This document shows, in pieces, positions 54,579 through 63,446 of a stretch of 64,000 nucleotides of DNA (position 1 is the stretch's first letter; every line of letters begins with the position of its first letter). The position numbers were made by a program, and so were the translations under genes. This stretch comes from Holophagae bacterium (GTDB lineage Bacteria > Acidobacteriota > Holophagae > Acanthopleuribacterales > Acanthopleuribacteraceae): positions 186,001 through 250,000 of the forward strand of contig JAJCXM010000026.1 in NCBI GenBank assembly GCA_029263455.1, given 5' to 3'. The notes below the pieces were generated by a model. It did no database searches, was not told the origin of the DNA, and saw only the letters and a list, made by a program, of their open reading frames with translations.

Positions 54579-56525
54579 TTGAGTTCGTTACGCCACAAAG
54601 TCTGGCTCAGCATCACTGGCATTGTGGTTTTGTTACTTGCCGGCGTGGGATTTGTGTTTGAGCGATCGGCGCGTAGCACCGCAGACCGTGTCATTGTGCA
54701 CGGACTGGAACGAGCCAAGCTGACCATTTCCAATTACGAACGAGATGTGCGAGCGCGCCTTGAATCGGTGAATGCATACATAAGTGGCAATAGCTATTTC
54801 AAAGCTTATATGGCCGAAGCAATCGAGTCTGGCGCCAATCAATCGTTACTAGATCAGTTCGACGAAATAAAACGCTTCGCCAAGTGCGACTTCATGGTCG
54901 TCACCGACGCAGAGGGCACCATTGTGGTTTCCACGGCCACGGTTGAAGGTCGTTCCGAGACACTGCTACTCGAATCGCTCGAGTCCTTTGGGGCAGGTGG
55001 CGAATCAGTGAGTGTACTAGCATTTGGATCCGCACTTTTTCATGTTGTTATGAGCGAAATAGCCGTTGGCGAAGCCGTATATGGTTACGTGGTTATTGGT
55101 TATCGAATCGATGATTTGGTGGCAAAACAATTCTCTGAATTGACCGACTGCGGTATTGCATTTGTTCAACTAGACACATCGGCTTTAATCAGTGCTGCCT
55201 CGTTTCCTGATCACCTCAACCAAGTAGACAGACAACAACTAGCCAGTGATTTCTCAACGCTCGTCCCAAACCAAGTTTCAGAGATCGTTTTGGACGGCGA
55301 ACGTTTTAAAGCAATTACAGGAGCTCTTGTCGCCAACACGGGTACTGACGTTGGCCGCTATGTAGCCATCAGATCAATCGATCGCGAGATGGGCCCTTTT
55401 CACCGCATGATCAGGTCTGCCATGATCCTAGGAGCGATTGCATTACTCATCCTCATCCCACTCAGTTTTTTTGTTTCTGGCGGCATCATTCGTCCTTTGT
55501 CAAACCTGACTGCGGTCGTCGATGGCTTACGCCAGGATCAGTTCGAGGATCAAGCAATTGACGTCAAGCGAAATGATGAGATTGGTGTGTTGGGACGTGC
55601 ATTTACCAGCTTAGTCAAGGAGTTGAGAGAACAGCGTGAGTTGATTGACTTTTTGGAAAAGGCGGCTCAGAAAACGGTTGTCGCTGACCCGCAACCCGAT
55701 ACGCCTAGTGGCGGAACCCTAAAAGAAAACACCATTCTCAGTGGCCGATACAAGATACTTGAAGTATTGGGAAAAGGTGGCATGGGTCAGGTCTACCGTG
55801 CTCATGACATGACCCTGGATGAAGTCGTAGCACTCAAGACTTTGTATATCGACGATCCTGCGCTGGTTGAAACCCTAAAAACGGAGACTAAATTGGCGCG
55901 TCGCGTGACGCACCGCAACGTCGTTCGCACATTTGACTATCACGTCATGCAGGGTCTTCAGTTTGTGACTATGGAATATGTGCAGGGTCGCACGTTACGC
56001 CAGGCTCAACGCGGTGTCGACCAACTACCGGTTGCCATCGCAAACAGAATCATACGTCAAGTCTGCGCAGGTCTTCACGCCGCCCACGAAGCTGGGATCA
56101 TTCACGGCGACGTAAAGCCGGACAATGTCATGATCGACAATCGTGGTGTCGTTAAAGTGATGGATTTTGGAGTGGCACGCATCGCAAAAAAAGAGAAGTC
56201 AGAACAAGCCTATATCACGGGTACACCGATATATATGGCTCCCGAACAGATTATGGGTCAACCGATGGATGCCAGGACCGACCTTTATAGCGTTGGCGTC
56301 ATGATGTTCCAGGTATTTGTAGGTCGGTTGCCATTTCAAGGTGAAACACCCACCCAGATATTTCATGCCCACTTGCATCAGGATGTTCCACGCCCGACCC
56401 AGTCCAACCCTTCTATCTCAAGTGAGTTAGAGTTGGTCATCATGAAAGCCATGAGCAAGAAGCCGTCCGAGCGGTTCCAGTCTCTGACACAACTTGAGGC
56501 CGTTCTCTCCGAAATGTCTAGTTAA
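54579..56525 (+). CDS. Transmembrane HAMP-linked Ser/Thr protein kinase receptor
   Basis: A 648-residue receptor. Helix ~9-28, a ~245-residue periplasmic sensor of the CACHE type (SGNSYFKAYMAEA, TDAEGTIVVSTA, YGYVVIGYRIDDL), helix ~279-299, HAMP (IRPLSNLTAVVDGL ... RNDEIGVLGRAF), a linker, then a Hanks kinase from ~385: GKGGMGQVY, VALKTL, IIHGDVKPDNVM, DFGVARI and MAPEQ. Catalytic Lys, Asp and DFG are present; the Arg of HRD is Gly, as in some active bacterial kinases. The overall plan is that of a sensor histidine kinase with the output domain replaced by a Ser/Thr kinase. Start TTG with GGAGG ten bases upstream. Confidence 0.9.
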   Translation: MSSLRHKVWLSITGIVVLLLAGVGFVFERSARSTADRVIVHGLERAKLTISNYERDVRARLESVNAYISGNSYFKAYMAEAIESGANQSLLDQFDEIKRFAKCDFMVVTDAEGTIVVSTATVEGRSETLLLESLESFGAGGESVSVLAFGSALFHVVMSEIAVGEAVYGYVVIGYRIDDLVAKQFSELTDCGIAFVQLDTSALISAASFPDHLNQVDRQQLASDFSTLVPNQVSEIVLDGERFKAITGALVANTGTDVGRYVAIRSIDREMGPFHRMIRSAMILGAIALLILIPLSFFVSGGIIRPLSNLTAVVDGLRQDQFEDQAIDVKRNDEIGVLGRAFTSLVKELREQRELIDFLEKAAQKTVVADPQPDTPSGGTLKENTILSGRYKILEVLGKGGMGQVYRAHDMTLDEVVALKTLYIDDPALVETLKTETKLARRVTHRNVVRTFDYHVMQGLQFVTMEYVQGRTLRQAQRGVDQLPVAIANRIIRQVCAGLHAAHEAGIIHGDVKPDNVMIDNRGVVKVMDFGVARIAKKEKSEQAYITGTPIYMAPEQIMGQPMDARTDLYSVGVMMFQVFVGRLPFQGETPTQIFHAHLHQDVPRPTQSNPSISSELELVIMKAMSKKPSERFQSLTQLEAVLSEMSS

Positions 56526-56529
56526 TGAA

Positions 56530-56991
56530 ATGAAATTCGTTTCACGATTTTTCATGTTGGTCGCCGTCATTTCTGTCGTCGAAATGTGGCTGTTGATCGA
56601 GGTTTCGGCTCGGCTCGGTCTGGCATGGACGATTGCGGGTTGTGTATTGACCGGTGTCGTAGGCGGGGCGCTTGTCCGTCAAGAAGGCATCAAAACTCTG
56701 ATGGACATTCAAAGAGTAGCGGCACAAGGGCGCGTGCCAGCACAAGAATTAGTTGCGGGCGCGATGTTGTTCGCCGTAGGCGCGTTGCTGGTCACGCCGG
56801 GTTTTGTGACTGACTCTCTGGGTTTCTTGGTTCTAGTACCTGGAATCCGGAGAAGCCTCGCTGCTTATTTACTGGATTGGTTTGCCGCGCGACCGAAGAA
56901 AGTCCATGCGGGCGAAGTAGTCATCGAGGCACAAGCTCGTAATCCAACGAGCGACCAACCCCTAATTCACAACGAAGACGATAAAAGCTAG
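56530..56991 (+). CDS. fxsA: FxsA-family membrane protein
   Basis: A 153-residue inner-membrane protein with four hydrophobic segments and the FxsA landmarks VEMWLLIEV, GGALVRQEG and LLVTPGFVTDSLGFLVLVPGIRR. E. coli FxsA counteracts phage T7 exclusion by F, but the general function is unknown. It begins four bases after the kinase stop and may be co-transcribed with it. The tail is acidic and polar. Confidence 0.88.
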   Translation: MKFVSRFFMLVAVISVVEMWLLIEVSARLGLAWTIAGCVLTGVVGGALVRQEGIKTLMDIQRVAAQGRVPAQELVAGAMLFAVGALLVTPGFVTDSLGFLVLVPGIRRSLAAYLLDWFAARPKKVHAGEVVIEAQARNPTSDQPLIHNEDDKS

Positions 56992-57010
56992 ATATTTGGT
57001 ATAAAAATTG

Positions 57011-57073
57011 CCCAGTCAAGCTGACCGGGACCGCACATATCAATTGAATTGAGCGCAACAGGGGGTTCCGGTC
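57011..57073 (+). promoter_or_regulatory. Dyad-rich leader of the Gld-like ABC operon
   Basis: Two pairings share the same bases. A short hairpin CCCAGTCA/TGACCGGG (57011-57029, one mismatch) competes with a longer stem GACCGGGACC (57023-57032) with GGTTCCGGTC (57064-57073, ten pairs including one G-U). Neither is followed by a T-run. Further small dyads follow up to the ABC gene start. This could be a regulated leader or just the control region. Confidence 0.3.
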
Positions 57074-57168
57074 GCAATGGGAGACGCCGCTATACGTCAC
57101 TTTGGCGTATCGTGTTGGTCTTTCTTGCGTCTTTACACTGACCTCAACAAAAAGATGGAGAAGAGGAC

Positions 57169-58122
57169 ATGTCAAAAAACGATCAAAGTTCGCAAGAACG
57201 CGAGATACTGATCGATGTTCGTAACCTAAGTAAGTCCTATGGCCCGATACAAGCTTTGGATTCAATCAATTTCCAAGCACGTCGTGGCGATATTCTAGGA
57301 TTTCTTGGCCCCAATGGGGCTGGTAAGTCGACAGCCATGAAAATTATTACCTGTTTCTTAGAAGCTAATGCAGGAGAGGTAGAAGTAGGCGGCTACGACA
57401 TTAACGAACATTCGATCGAGGTGCGACGCCTCATTGGCTACTGCCCTGAGAGCGCGCCCGCCTACGGTGAAATGACGGTACAGGGATTTTTAGATTTTGT
57501 CTGTGACGCCCGCGACGTCGAGAACCGCCAGGAAGCCATTAGTAGAGTTGTGTCATTGACAGGACTTGAAAGCGTCATTCATCAATCAATAGAAACACTT
57601 TCAAAAGGCTTCAAACGTCGCGTTGGATTAGCCCAAGCGCTAATCCACGATCCAGAAGTACTTATTCTGGACGAACCGACCGACGGATTGGACCCAAACC
57701 AAAAGGCCCTCATCCACGAGCTGATTAGCAGCCTTTCCGAGAAAAAGTGCATCGTACTTTCCACCCACATCCTGGATGAAGTGGAAAAAATCTGTAACCG
57801 CGCATTGATTATCAGTGAGGGTCGGATCTTAGTGGATTCGACCCCTGAGGATTTGATGCGTCAGGCTCCAAATCATAATGTGATTCGCGTTGTGATGTCT
57901 GAAGATAACAAGAGTATGATCGACGCGGTCGAAAGCCAAGAGTGGTGCGAGAAAGTCGATCGTGAATCCGATAGCACTTTCAACATGGTGCCCCAGGATG
58001 GCAAGAACCATCTTTCTGACCTGCTCGCCACGCTGAAAGACACCACCTTACAAAGTATCCATCTGCAAGAAGGACGCTTGGACGAACTATTTCGGAAAAT
58101 CACTAAGGGGGTGGCAGCATGA
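57169..58122 (+). CDS. ABC transporter ATP-binding protein, GldA/CcmA type
   Basis: A 317-residue ATPase. Walker A GPNGAGKST, Q loop region, signature LSKGFKRRVGLAQ, Walker B LILDEPTDGLDP and switch STHILDE are all present; the C-terminal ~85 residues are the extension found in GldA/YhaQ-like exporters. It is the first gene of a four-gene operon (ATPase, permease, GldG-like, DUF4340). ATGA overlap with the permease gene. Confidence 0.92.
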   Translation: MSKNDQSSQEREILIDVRNLSKSYGPIQALDSINFQARRGDILGFLGPNGAGKSTAMKIITCFLEANAGEVEVGGYDINEHSIEVRRLIGYCPESAPAYGEMTVQGFLDFVCDARDVENRQEAISRVVSLTGLESVIHQSIETLSKGFKRRVGLAQALIHDPEVLILDEPTDGLDPNQKALIHELISSLSEKKCIVLSTHILDEVEKICNRALIISEGRILVDSTPEDLMRQAPNHNVIRVVMSEDNKSMIDAVESQEWCEKVDRESDSTFNMVPQDGKNHLSDLLATLKDTTLQSIHLQEGRLDELFRKITKGVAA

Positions 58123-58871
58123 AGTTTACCGGCCTTAAATCGATTTTCAAGCGCGAGTTCAAGAGCTACTTTGCCTCGCCACTGGGCTATATCTTCGTGG
58201 TGATCTTCCTGGTCGGCACGGGATTCTTAACAGTTTCTAGGGATTTTGGACGGTTCCTGGAACTCAGGCAGGCAAGCCTTGACCCGTTTTTCCAATTCGT
58301 ACCCTGGATCATGGTGATTCTGGTGCCTGCTGTCGCGATGCGACTCTGGGCTGAAGAACGCAAGTCCGGCACAATAGAACTCCTACTCACCTTACCCATC
58401 ACCTTGGAAGCGTCATACATGGGCAAGTTCCTAGCTGGCTGGTCATTCTTAGCCTTTTCGTTGTTACTGACGACGCCAGTGGCGATCATTGTCGCTTGGC
58501 TAGGTGACCCAGATTGGGGCACAATTTTCTCAGGTTATTTAGCTTGTGTGCTGCTTGCTGGCGCTTTTTTGGCCATCGGCATGCTGTTTTCAGCGATGAC
58601 CAAAAACCAAGTTGTGGCCTTCATTTTGGGCATCACAGCCTGCATTCTTTTCCTAATTCTAGGACTACCACAAACCCTTGATGTACTGCTGGGAATACCT
58701 TTGATTGGCGGATACGCCGAGCAATTCTTTTCTAGCCTAAGCATCATCGATCATTTCAGTACCTTAACGCGCGGTTTACTTGAGCTTAAGACCCTCTTCT
58801 TTTTTGTGGTCATTACATTAGCTTCGCTAGCCGTCGGCATGATGGTGCTGCGCCAAACCAAGGCTGTGTGA
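58119..58871 (+). CDS. ABC transporter permease, GldF-like
   Basis: A 250-residue permease with six hydrophobic segments and the ABC-2 family features of GldF: FKSYFASPLGYIF, MRLWAEERKSGTIELLLTLPI, and LFSAMTKNQVVAF. Start overlaps the ATPase stop (ATGA). It probably dimerises in the inner membrane with the ATPase. Confidence 0.9.
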   Translation: MKFTGLKSIFKREFKSYFASPLGYIFVVIFLVGTGFLTVSRDFGRFLELRQASLDPFFQFVPWIMVILVPAVAMRLWAEERKSGTIELLLTLPITLEASYMGKFLAGWSFLAFSLLLTTPVAIIVAWLGDPDWGTIFSGYLACVLLAGAFLAIGMLFSAMTKNQVVAFILGITACILFLILGLPQTLDVLLGIPLIGGYAEQFFSSLSIIDHFSTLTRGLLELKTLFFFVVITLASLAVGMMVLRQTKAV

Positions 58872-58881
58872 GGAGAACACC

Positions 58882-60915
58882 ATGGGAAACAATCGTACAA
58901 TCACCATTATCCTCATCATCTTACTGGCTGGATTCGGTATCCATGCCGTTTATCAAAACACAGACGGTATGCGAGCCGACCTTACCGAGGACGGCCTCTA
59001 TACGCTGACTGAGGGTACCCACCAGATCTTAGAGAAGATGCATAAAGAGGGTGTCCAGCCCATTACCATCAAACTTTATTTCTCAGAAACAGTCGGCAAA
59101 CGCTTACCGGCATTTATTAAGAACTTCATTACCTACGAAAACTACGTGCAGAGTTTGCTCAAAGAGTATCGTCGATATTCTGACGGTAAGATCTCACTGC
59201 AGTTCATCGATCCCAAGACCGATAGCGATGAAGCACAAGACGCCGCTGACTTTGGTCTTGACGGCAAGTTACTCAATCAACACGGAGATACGTTCTTCTT
59301 CGGCATGGTCTTTGAGACGCGGACCGGAAGTAAAGATGTCATCGATTTCTTGTGGCCTGAGAAACAAGAAACACTTGAGTATGAGATCTCTAAACATATC
59401 TACAATATGTTGTGGCCTGCCAAGAAACGTCTCGGCATTATCTCTAGCCTCGACGTCATCGCTGACGATAATCCGTATTACGCACAGTTGATGGCCGCGC
59501 AAGGAAAAGCCGTCCCAGAAACATGGTCCATGATGAAGATGATGCAGGAGACCTATGAAGTTTCCAAAATTGATCTCGAAACCGACCAGATCTCTAAGGA
59601 CGACTACGATCTTGTACTGGTTGTTCATCCGCGTTCGTTCACAGACAAGGCCCTATGGGCTCTGGACGAATGGATCGTAACAGGCGGGAACACCATACTC
59701 ATGGTCGATCCATATGCGATCCGTGACCAAGCCCCACAAAATCCGCAACAACCCTTTGCTCAATACCAATACAAGCCGTCATCCAACCTGAACAAGCTGA
59801 TGGAAAAATGGGGCGTAAGACGTGTTGAAGACCAAATCGCTGCCGACTTCAGTCTTGCCATCAAACGGCCAGTCGCACGATCTGGACCCGCTGAAAACGT
59901 GATTGTTGATCTCGGGTTCACCGACAAACTAAGCGCGCAAACGCTTAACTTGGATATACCTGTTTTTCAGGGATTGGATAATATCCGCTTCTTTATGGCT
60001 GGTGTCCTTGAGCAGATCGACCCTGATGCAGATAACGGTCTTGAATACATCCCTTTGGTTAAGACCACGGCAGACGGTGATCGCTTGGAAATGAAAGCAG
60101 GATTCCCGCAAGGCGACGAACTCACCTTCCTTGACGCTGGTAATCCTGGCAAATTGATGGACAAGTACAGCCCTAAAGGCGAGCAGGTACTTGCCTATTT
60201 GATTCGCGGCCAAATGCCGTCAGCCTTCCCCGATGGTGCTCGTTTCCCGGCTGCCACACCCGAAACACCTCCCGGTATGCCTCCAGGCTTCCAGATGCCG
60301 CCAGCTGAGGATGCGGAATGGGTCGAAAAGGACGCGGTTCCGAGCGAGAACTATCAACCTGCCAGCGTGATGGTATTTGCCGATGTAGATTTCATCGCCG
60401 ATGAACTTGCATTTCAGAAAAGTATATTTGGATTGCAAGCCACTAACGATAATCACAAGGTAATGCTGAACGCCCTTGACTATATGTTGGGTTCAAAAGA
60501 GTTACTCAACGTACGCTCTAAATCCACCATCAAACGGCCATTTGTGGTCTTCGACGAAATCGAAGAAGCTGCTGATGCGGAAACGCTTGATGAGGAACGT
60601 AAGTTCCGCTCCGAAGTGGAACGCTTCCAGAAAGAGCTTTCCGAGAAGCAAGGTCAAATGGCGCAAAAGAACGCACAACTACTCGAGAAACGCGTGCAAG
60701 ATGAGCTGACCGATCTACAGGAAAAAAAGAGCACTGCGGAGCGTCAATTGCGTGAAATTCGCAAGCAGAAACGCGCCAAGATTGAAGACATGGAGTTCCA
60801 CGTTAAATGGGTCACCATGGGACTCACGCCCTTTTTGGTCCTGGTTCTTGGTTTCACACTGCTCTGGCGTCGCAAAACCAATCAAGCTCGCGCTCGAAGG
60901 GGGTCTACATCATGA
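58882..60915 (+). CDS. GldG-like ABC-associated membrane protein
   Basis: A 677-residue protein with an N-terminal helix (TITIILIILLAGFGIHA), a large extracytoplasmic part (LTEDGLYTLTEGTHQIL at the start; GTTase-like strand VLVVHPRSFTDKALWALDEWI), a Pro/Met-rich segment (PETPPGMPPGFQMPP), a long coiled coil (~565-645), and a C-terminal helix. This is the GldG/ABC_transp_aux layout. Such complexes serve gliding in Bacteroidetes but occur widely in non-gliding bacteria with unknown cargo. AGGAG lies upstream of the ATG. Confidence 0.88.
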   Translation: MGNNRTITIILIILLAGFGIHAVYQNTDGMRADLTEDGLYTLTEGTHQILEKMHKEGVQPITIKLYFSETVGKRLPAFIKNFITYENYVQSLLKEYRRYSDGKISLQFIDPKTDSDEAQDAADFGLDGKLLNQHGDTFFFGMVFETRTGSKDVIDFLWPEKQETLEYEISKHIYNMLWPAKKRLGIISSLDVIADDNPYYAQLMAAQGKAVPETWSMMKMMQETYEVSKIDLETDQISKDDYDLVLVVHPRSFTDKALWALDEWIVTGGNTILMVDPYAIRDQAPQNPQQPFAQYQYKPSSNLNKLMEKWGVRRVEDQIAADFSLAIKRPVARSGPAENVIVDLGFTDKLSAQTLNLDIPVFQGLDNIRFFMAGVLEQIDPDADNGLEYIPLVKTTADGDRLEMKAGFPQGDELTFLDAGNPGKLMDKYSPKGEQVLAYLIRGQMPSAFPDGARFPAATPETPPGMPPGFQMPPAEDAEWVEKDAVPSENYQPASVMVFADVDFIADELAFQKSIFGLQATNDNHKVMLNALDYMLGSKELLNVRSKSTIKRPFVVFDEIEEAADAETLDEERKFRSEVERFQKELSEKQGQMAQKNAQLLEKRVQDELTDLQEKKSTAERQLREIRKQKRAKIEDMEFHVKWVTMGLTPFLVLVLGFTLLWRRKTNQARARRGSTS

Positions 60916-61952
60916 GCCGTAATCAGATACTTGCCATAGCAACAGGCGTCATGGCGCTTTTGTCGATCTTCAGCTACAACAACTCACAGAACCGAGCTGT
61001 TCGCTTTGAACGCGGTCAAAAGTTCCTACCCAACCTCAACCCTGATGAGATCGTTGAAGCTACCATCACCAAAGACGGCGAGACGACACATCTTAAGCGG
61101 GCCGACAAAGAATTTGTCTTGGTCACTAGCCATGGTTATCCTGCCAAAAATGAAGCGGTAAATCGCTTTGTACGCGATATTCTTAACCTAAGTCTTGAGA
61201 AAGAAGTAGGCAGTGGTGAATCACTCGAAAAAGAATTGAACGTGATGCCTGACGGCGCTGAGTCGACCCGGGTCGTGTTCAAGAACCAAGCCGGCAAAGC
61301 CATGGTTGATTTTGTGGTTGGTAAAGAGCTGGAAGGCGGTTCAGGCAGCTACATCAAGCGTATGGATGGCGAAGATAGCAAAATCTATCTGACCTCCAAC
61401 CGCGCGTACATCAATACTGGCGCCGACGCCTTCATCAAGAAAGAACTGCTCAATATTGAGCAAGCCGATATACAACGTATCAGCGGTCCTGACTATGTTC
61501 TTGAGGACCAGGACGGCACGCTCAAGCTGACCAATGTGCCTCAAGGAAAAAAGGAATCCGCAAATGTAAGCCAAATCAAGTCGGCCATCACAAACTTGAC
61601 CTTCGACAAGGTGTTCGTGGCTGACGATCCTGAAGTGGCTTCCTTGAACTTCCAACCGCGCCTGACTTATGACCTCAAGAACCAGGCCCATTACACGCTG
61701 GCCTTAGCATCAAAAGGCGAACGTACCTTCTTGCGTATTTCGGCCGTGCACGACCTACGCTCGATTAATCCTGCTGAACTGGAGTCAGACGACGCCGTTA
61801 AGGAGAAATCCGAACAGTGGGAGGCAGCCGTTAAAGTTCAAGAGTATTCTCAATTCCACGGGTCTTGGGTGTATGAACTAAACGAAAGCTCCGCCAAGAA
61901 GTTCCTTCACAATCGATCTGAACTAATCGAGGACGAAGAAAAGAAGAGCTAA
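60912..61952 (+). CDS. DUF4340 domain protein of the Gld-like operon
   Basis: A 346-residue protein with one N-terminal helix (ILAIATGVMALLSIF) and an extracytoplasmic beta-rich part typical of DUF4340: FERGQKFLPNLNPDEIVEATI, EGGSGSYIKRMDG, YINTGADAFIKKELLNIE. ATGA overlap with the GldG-like gene fixes the start. DUF4340 proteins are regular partners of GldF/GldG-type transporters; function unknown. A strong terminator follows. Confidence 0.85.
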   Translation: MSRNQILAIATGVMALLSIFSYNNSQNRAVRFERGQKFLPNLNPDEIVEATITKDGETTHLKRADKEFVLVTSHGYPAKNEAVNRFVRDILNLSLEKEVGSGESLEKELNVMPDGAESTRVVFKNQAGKAMVDFVVGKELEGGSGSYIKRMDGEDSKIYLTSNRAYINTGADAFIKKELLNIEQADIQRISGPDYVLEDQDGTLKLTNVPQGKKESANVSQIKSAITNLTFDKVFVADDPEVASLNFQPRLTYDLKNQAHYTLALASKGERTFLRISAVHDLRSINPAELESDDAVKEKSEQWEAAVKVQEYSQFHGSWVYELNESSAKKFLHNRSELIEDEEKKS

Positions 61953-61958
61953 TCAACT

Positions 61959-61988
61959 AGGCGGGCTAAATGCCCGCCTTTTCTTCTT
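61959..61988 (+). terminator. Rho-independent terminator of the Gld-like operon
   Basis: AGGCGGGC pairs with GCCCGCCT around a TAAAT loop (61959-61979), followed by TTTTCTTCTT. It lies seven bases after the DUF4340 stop. Confidence 0.9.
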
Positions 61989-62067
61989 GCACGAAAGTCT
62001 TTTACACTTGTGGTTCCGGTTCACCGGCACGAATGGCTCTTTTTGTGATGCTGGCCATTTCCGCTGA

Positions 62068-63264
62068 TCAATGAGGCAACAACACAGGGCAACCGATGTT
62101 AACGGTATCAATCATACCTAAAACAGATCGCACAAACGGCCAATCAAGGTTCATGATTCGAATAGCTCGATCGTCGGCACAAACAGGAGCATAGGAAGGT
62201 GCTATGCACCAAGCAAGGGAAGTACCTGATTCTCCAGCTTCGTGATCGATAATTGTCAATTCCCACATACCCGCACTATTCTCACCTCTGAAGCCAGATA
62301 GGCGTTGAAAGGGGCGAACGTGGCCATTAATCGCAGGAGCGACGGGCCGACACATATTCTCAGCAATCGTCTGGGCAAAATCATGTACTTCACACGAAAC
62401 CACATCTTCTTCACAGCCAAGCGCGTTTGCGGGAAACCCGGGCCGATTCAGCAAAATGACTTGCGTATCTGTTTCCACATGACGCAAGCGCACTTCCAAG
62501 TCACCGACTCTCGAATGCATGATGGATAACAAGATCTCCATATCCGTAATTAAATCGCCAGCCGCTATTTCAATGACAGACGAAATACCCACTGGGTCAT
62601 CGTCTGGTATGACTAAATCAGTCAAGTTGCAAACAATAGATGTCGTCATAAAGCTGCGAACAGCGGAGGCCGCGCCTTCACCACACGGATTCAGGGGTCT
62701 CAATCGCCAAAACAGGTTTGTATCCGAAGGCAACCCAAATTCGCGGTCAAGGGTATGAGAACCGCCAATAAGGTTATTGGCAACATAATCTGGTGACATG
62801 AAATTAGGATCATCGTCGATCTCAAGAGTCACCGTCTCGAAATGGGCACCTGGTAGCCAGGCCATGGTCGGGAAGCGTGAGGTCTGCAGGGCTCCATCAT
62901 CGGGAAAGGTAAGTGTGGGCGTGGCTGGCACTTGCTCAAAGATATGTAATATCCAGTCGTTTATTTCCGTGAAGCCAGCAGTATCTTCTTCAATTTCGAA
63001 TGGGAACGACCCCGCAGCCGTCGATCCGTCACTAGTAAGCGTGATCGTAACCGTGGCTGGCAAAGCCAACACGGGATTCTCGGAGAAAGAGGCGCTGACG
63101 CCAGCAGGAAGATTCAACAAATCCAAGGTAACAGGTGGCGTCAAGAAACCAGTGACTGAGAATTCAAATTGCGCTTGGCCAACTTCGCATATCGATGCAG
63201 AAGGTAAGCCGCCAGCTCCACCTCCAAATGCCAGCGCCGCCAACATGACAAATAAACTTCCCAT
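62068..63264 (-). CDS. Secreted P-domain (proprotein convertase P/Homo B) protein
   Basis: A 398-residue secreted protein. Signal peptide MGSLFVMLAALAFGGGAGG; an Ig-like domain (~28-110, with TLDLLNLPAGVSASFSENP); a fibronectin-like domain (~115-205, with FPTMAWLPGAHFETVTLEI); and a C-terminal P domain (~210-370: ITDMEILLSIMHSRVGDLEVRL, GMWELTIIDHEAG, WCI). These pieces normally follow a metalloprotease domain, which is missing here. AGGAG lies five bases before the ATG. It may bind surfaces or another protease. Confidence 0.82.
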   Translation of the reverse strand: MGSLFVMLAALAFGGGAGGLPSASICEVGQAQFEFSVTGFLTPPVTLDLLNLPAGVSASFSENPVLALPATVTITLTSDGSTAAGSFPFEIEEDTAGFTEINDWILHIFEQVPATPTLTFPDDGALQTSRFPTMAWLPGAHFETVTLEIDDDPNFMSPDYVANNLIGGSHTLDREFGLPSDTNLFWRLRPLNPCGEGAASAVRSFMTTSIVCNLTDLVIPDDDPVGISSVIEIAAGDLITDMEILLSIMHSRVGDLEVRLRHVETDTQVILLNRPGFPANALGCEEDVVSCEVHDFAQTIAENMCRPVAPAINGHVRPFQRLSGFRGENSAGMWELTIIDHEAGESGTSLAWCIAPSYAPVCADDRAIRIMNLDWPFVRSVLGMIDTVNIGCPVLLPH

Positions 63265-63446
63265 AACCTCTCCTTATTGCAAACGTACGGATAACGATCT
63301 CAATAAAAGAGTATGGGTTGCTTTGCTCCGGTTTTCATCACGAATCGAAGAGATGTGATTTAGAACATACCATCTGATTGGTTCAGTACCCGACACTAGC
63401 GATGATCGACCTAGCTCTTATAGCGTTGGCTTTACCAGGTTTATCT

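Noticed and set aside
57169-61952. Evidence for gliding motility from the Gld-like genes
   Set aside because: GldA/F/G-like transporters are common in non-gliding bacteria, and no other gliding or type IX secretion genes are present.
62016-62027. CCGGTTCACCGG palindrome after the Gld operon terminator
   Set aside because: Short arms, no adjacent T-run, and the neighbouring strong hairpin already explains termination.
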